DNA of 48,074 bases, taken from assembly GCA_020854145.1 (NCBI GenBank), contig JADZFZ010000104.1, positions 1-48,074 of the forward strand, written 5' to 3'. The position numbers and the translations under genes are program-made. The notes below the pieces were generated by a model. It was not told where the DNA came from. It saw only the letters and a program-made list of their open reading frames with translations, and did no database searches. Positions 44,772 to 48,074 of this stretch are shown in pieces (the stretch's first letter is position 1; every line of letters starts with the position of its first letter). The stretch is from Deltaproteobacteria bacterium. Its GTDB lineage: Bacteria > Myxococcota_A > Polyangia > Polyangiales > JADZFZ01.

Positions 44772-47700
44772 ATGCGATGGAAGGCGGACGACAAGCCACC
44801 CAAGCCGGACCTTCCGAGGGGACCGGCGCTCGGCTTCTCGCGCGCCCTCGACGACGCGTTCGACCCAGCCTCGCAGGCGCGCGGGAGGAGCTACGAGGTG
44901 CAGGGACGCGTGACCTTCGTCGGCTCTGCGGGCACGCGGCGGGACGCGAGCGTTCTCGGCACCCGCGTCTACCGCGTCCGAATCGCGCTCGAGTCGACGA
45001 CGCTCTTCGTCGAGTGCACCTGTCCCGTGGGACCGTTCTGCAAGCACACGTGGGCAGCGCTCCTGGCAGTCACGCGTCGCGGAGACGATCTGCGCCTCGA
45101 CCTGCAAGCGGTCGCTCGCGTGCGGGCAGGGCCGGAGGCCGATGCGTCCGAGCCGACGGTCGCGGCCGATGGAGCCGCGGCCCGGGGCGAGCGTCTCGTC
45201 GCCGTGTCGCCACGTCCGCCGGCGTGGAGGGACCGGCTCGATCGCGCCTTGGCGGAGCCGCGCGGCTCCGCGTTTCCGCTCGCCGGTGGCGTCGTCTTGG
45301 AAGCGCGCTTCGTGCTCGACCCGGCGGAGTGCCTGCGAGCCCGCGCGATCGTGCTCCACGCGTGGAGCCGGCCCACGGCGCGCGGCCCGATGGCGCGATG
45401 GAGCCGCGTCGCGGTCGGCGGATACGTGCTCCACACCACGGAGCTCGGCGCGTTCGACCGCTCGACGTTGGCCCTGCTCGGGACGCGCCCCGTCGGTCGT
45501 GGGCACATGCACTCGGCCGGCGAGGTCCCGTCCGCCGTCGCGCTCGACTTGGTGCGGAGGCTGGCGGATCGCGGGCAGCTCGCGCTCGCCCCCGTGCCCG
45601 GCGAGGTCGATCCCGCGGCGTGCGTGGCCGCGCGTTTCGACGACGGGCCGCCGTGGTTGGTCGCGCCGACCGTCCGCGAGGAGGCCGACGGCTCCCTCGT
45701 GGTCGACGTGGAGCTCGTGCGCAGCGACGAGCGAGTCGCGCTCGAGGCGTCGTACGCCCTGCTGCAGTCGGGCCTCGTGGTACGCGACGACACGATCGCC
45801 CGCTACGAGACGAGCGGTCCGTCCGGTCTCGTGGACGCGGTGCGCGCAGGCGGGCCGGTGAGGATCCCGCCCACGGACCGCGAGGCGTTCGCGCGCACGG
45901 TCCTCGAGACGCAGAGCCTCGCGGGCCTGGTGTTGCCGGCGTCGCTCGGCGTGACGGACTGCGTGCTCGAGCCGTCCTATGTCGCCGAGATCTCGGAGCG
46001 GACCGACGACGGGTACGCGTGGGTCGCGCCCTGGGTCGAGATCGACGGCGTGCGCGCCCCGCTGCTGCCCTTGGCGCCCGCGATCATCGACTTTCCCGAG
46101 AGGCGGCGGCTGCTGCGCGACGGTGCACGCGACGCGGCGGCTCGCGACCTGCTGCACGCGCTCGGGTGCCTGGACGCGAGCCTCGGGAGCTCGGACGATC
46201 TCCCTCTCTCGCAGTCGCGTACCCCATCGCTCGTGCGGGGGCTGCTCGACGCTGGCTGGGCGGTGTACGTCGAGGGTCGCAAGCAGCGGCGTGCGGGCCG
46301 CTTCGCGCTGCACGCGGCGAGCGGGATCGACTGGCTCGGGCTCCGAGGCGGCTTCGAGTTCGACGGGATCACCGCGTCGCTGCCCGAGCTGCTCCGCGCG
46401 GCGCGCACGAACGGCATGGTCCGCCTCGACGATGGATCGGTCGGGGTGGTGCCCGACGAGTGGCTCGCTCGCTGGAAGAGCCTCGCGGGCTTCGGCCCAG
46501 TGCTGGGCGAGACCGACGTCCGGTTCCTGCGCAGCCAGGTGTCCCTCGTCGATGCGCTGCTCGCGGCGCAACCGGAGGCGACGTGCGACGAGACGTTCGC
46601 GCGGCTGCGCCAGGAGCTCCGGGCGTTCCGCACTCCCGCGCCGGTGGATCCGCCGGCGTCGTTGCTTGGGACGCTGCGCCCGTACCAGCGGCAAGGGCTG
46701 GGCTGGCTCGCGTGGCTGGGGCGGCTGGGCCTCGGAGGCTGCCTCGCCGACGACATGGGCCTCGGCAAGACGGTGCAGGTGCTCGCGTACTTGCTCCATC
46801 GGCAGGAGCTGGACCCGCGGCGCGGGCCGTCGCTCGTGGTCGCTCCGCGCTCGGTCGTCGATCACTGGGTGAGCGAGGTCGAGCGGTTCGCTCCGCATCT
46901 GCGCGTCGTCGCGCAGATCGGCACCGGAAGGACGGCGGACCGCGCCGCGCTCGCGCGCGCCGACCTGCTCGTCACCTCGTACGCGACGCTGCGCCGCGAC
47001 GTGGCGCTCCTCGCCGACGTCGAGCTCGACTGCCTCGTGCTCGACGAGGCGCAGGCGCTCAAGAATCCGGACGCCGCGACGACGAAGGCCGCACGAGTGT
47101 TGAGGGCGCGGCAGCGCATCGCGCTCTCCGGGACGCCGATCGAGAACCATCTGGGCGAGCTCTGGTCGATCTTCGACGTGGTGAGCCCGGGGATGCTCGG
47201 GTCGGTGAAGGTGCTGCGGGATCTCGCGGACCGCTCCGACGAGTCGTCCGTCGAGACCGCGGAGGCCGTCGCGCGCGCCGTGCGTCCTTTCCTGCTCCGC
47301 CGTCGCAAGCGCGAGGTGGCGACCGACCTACCCGAGCGGACCGAGGAGACGCTCGTCTGCACGCTCACGCCCACCGAGCGTGCGCTGTACGACGACCTCG
47401 CGCGCCACTACCGCGACGCGTTGCTCGGTCGCGTCCGGCGCGACGGGATCAAGCGCGCGGCGTTTCACGTGCTCGAGGCGCTGCTGCGCCTGCGTCAGGC
47501 CGCCTGTCATCCGGGGCTGCTCGATCCCAAGCGCCGCACGCGCGGCAGCGCGAAGCTCGACGTGCTGTTCGAGCAGCTCGACACCCTCGCCGACGCCGAC
47601 GCCGACGACCCGCACAAGGTGCTCGTGTTCTCGCAGTTCACGTCGCTCCTCGACCTCGTCGAGCCCGGGCTCCGAGAGCGCGGCGTGGTGTTCGAGCGGC

Positions 47701-48071
47701 TCGACGGCAGGACGACCGACCGCGCCGCGCGCGTGGCGCGATTCCAGGACGACCCCGAGGTGCGCGTGTTCCTGCTCTCGCTCAAGGCGGGCGGCACGGG
47801 CCTGAACCTCATGGCGGCCGACTACGTCTACCTCCTCGATCCGTGGTGGAACCCCGCGGTCGAGACCCAGGCGATCGACCGTGCGCACCGTATCGGGCAG
47901 CGGAGACCCGTGGTCGCCTACCGTCTCATCGCCGCCGCGACGATCGAGGAGCGCGTGGCCGAGCTGCAAGGCCGCAAGCGGGCGCTCGCGGACGCCATCC
48001 TCGAGAGCGACACGGGGACGAGAGCGCTCGCCGATCTGACCGTCGCGGACCTCGAGCGACTGCTCGCGTGA
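44772..48071 (+). CDS. SNF2-family DEAD/H helicase with SWIM zinc finger
   Basis: CTCPVGPFCKHTWAALLAV (SWIM); LADDMGLGKTVQVLAYLL; LVLDEAQALKN; ALSGTPIENHLGELWSIFDV; SLKAGGTGLNLMAADYVYLLDPWWNPAVETQAIDRAHRIGQRRPV. Confidence 0.95.
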   Translation: MRWKADDKPPKPDLPRGPALGFSRALDDAFDPASQARGRSYEVQGRVTFVGSAGTRRDASVLGTRVYRVRIALESTTLFVECTCPVGPFCKHTWAALLAVTRRGDDLRLDLQAVARVRAGPEADASEPTVAADGAAARGERLVAVSPRPPAWRDRLDRALAEPRGSAFPLAGGVVLEARFVLDPAECLRARAIVLHAWSRPTARGPMARWSRVAVGGYVLHTTELGAFDRSTLALLGTRPVGRGHMHSAGEVPSAVALDLVRRLADRGQLALAPVPGEVDPAACVAARFDDGPPWLVAPTVREEADGSLVVDVELVRSDERVALEASYALLQSGLVVRDDTIARYETSGPSGLVDAVRAGGPVRIPPTDREAFARTVLETQSLAGLVLPASLGVTDCVLEPSYVAEISERTDDGYAWVAPWVEIDGVRAPLLPLAPAIIDFPERRRLLRDGARDAAARDLLHALGCLDASLGSSDDLPLSQSRTPSLVRGLLDAGWAVYVEGRKQRRAGRFALHAASGIDWLGLRGGFEFDGITASLPELLRAARTNGMVRLDDGSVGVVPDEWLARWKSLAGFGPVLGETDVRFLRSQVSLVDALLAAQPEATCDETFARLRQELRAFRTPAPVDPPASLLGTLRPYQRQGLGWLAWLGRLGLGGCLADDMGLGKTVQVLAYLLHRQELDPRRGPSLVVAPRSVVDHWVSEVERFAPHLRVVAQIGTGRTADRAALARADLLVTSYATLRRDVALLADVELDCLVLDEAQALKNPDAATTKAARVLRARQRIALSGTPIENHLGELWSIFDVVSPGMLGSVKVLRDLADRSDESSVETAEAVARAVRPFLLRRRKREVATDLPERTEETLVCTLTPTERALYDDLARHYRDALLGRVRRDGIKRAAFHVLEALLRLRQAACHPGLLDPKRRTRGSAKLDVLFEQLDTLADADADDPHKVLVFSQFTSLLDLVEPGLRERGVVFERLDGRTTDRAARVARFQDDPEVRVFLLSLKAGGTGLNLMAADYVYLLDPWWNPAVETQAIDRAHRIGQRRPVVAYRLIAAATIEERVAELQGRKRALADAILESDTGTRALADLTVADLERLLA

Positions 48072-48074
48072 ACG

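Noticed and set aside
43572-47150. 1192-aa minus-strand ORF
   Set aside because: Antisense to the SNF2 helicase; its end overlaps the kinase out of frame; no domain motifs apart from shadow composition
1-48074. Mobile elements, prophage or tRNA genes
   Set aside because: No transposase, integrase, phage structural protein or tRNA-like sequence recognised by eye; a tRNAscan/ISfinder run would be needed to be certain

Overview
This 48 kb high-GC window reads as a myxobacterial (Myxococcota-like) chromosome segment. It has about 36 plausible protein genes and no recognisable rRNA, tRNA, CRISPR array, phage or transposase. Main blocks: (1) acyl-CoA / beta-oxidation genes (thiolase, 3-hydroxyacyl-CoA dehydrogenase, enoyl-CoA hydratase, two acyl-CoA dehydrogenases), interleaved with small lipoproteins. 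(2) Two OmpA/TSP3-type outer-membrane proteins and a lipoprotein with ten ~24-aa Cys-rich tandem repeats. (3) A VWA + HEAT-repeat operon (18016-21350, minus strand) and a separate TetR + two uncharacterised proteins + MoxR-family AAA+ ATPase operon (33707-38327, minus strand). Together these resemble a split MoxR/VWA ternary system and are the best candidate here for an undescribed system. (4) Three tandem paralogous 'CD-x-YD' lipoproteins followed by two large lipoproteins with CXXCH motifs (24682-33628). (5) Two Ser/Thr kinases and a SWIM-zinc-finger SNF2 helicase. Non-coding signals include a 67-bp dispersed repeat with conserved ends and a diverged centre at two convergent gene junctions, a long palindrome over the first TetR promoter, a strong hairpin before a coupled start codon, and a GAAA-loop hairpin. 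Two tandem small lipoproteins carry an unusual CxCH motif where CXXCH would be expected. All functional names come from reading motifs in the translations; no database search was run.
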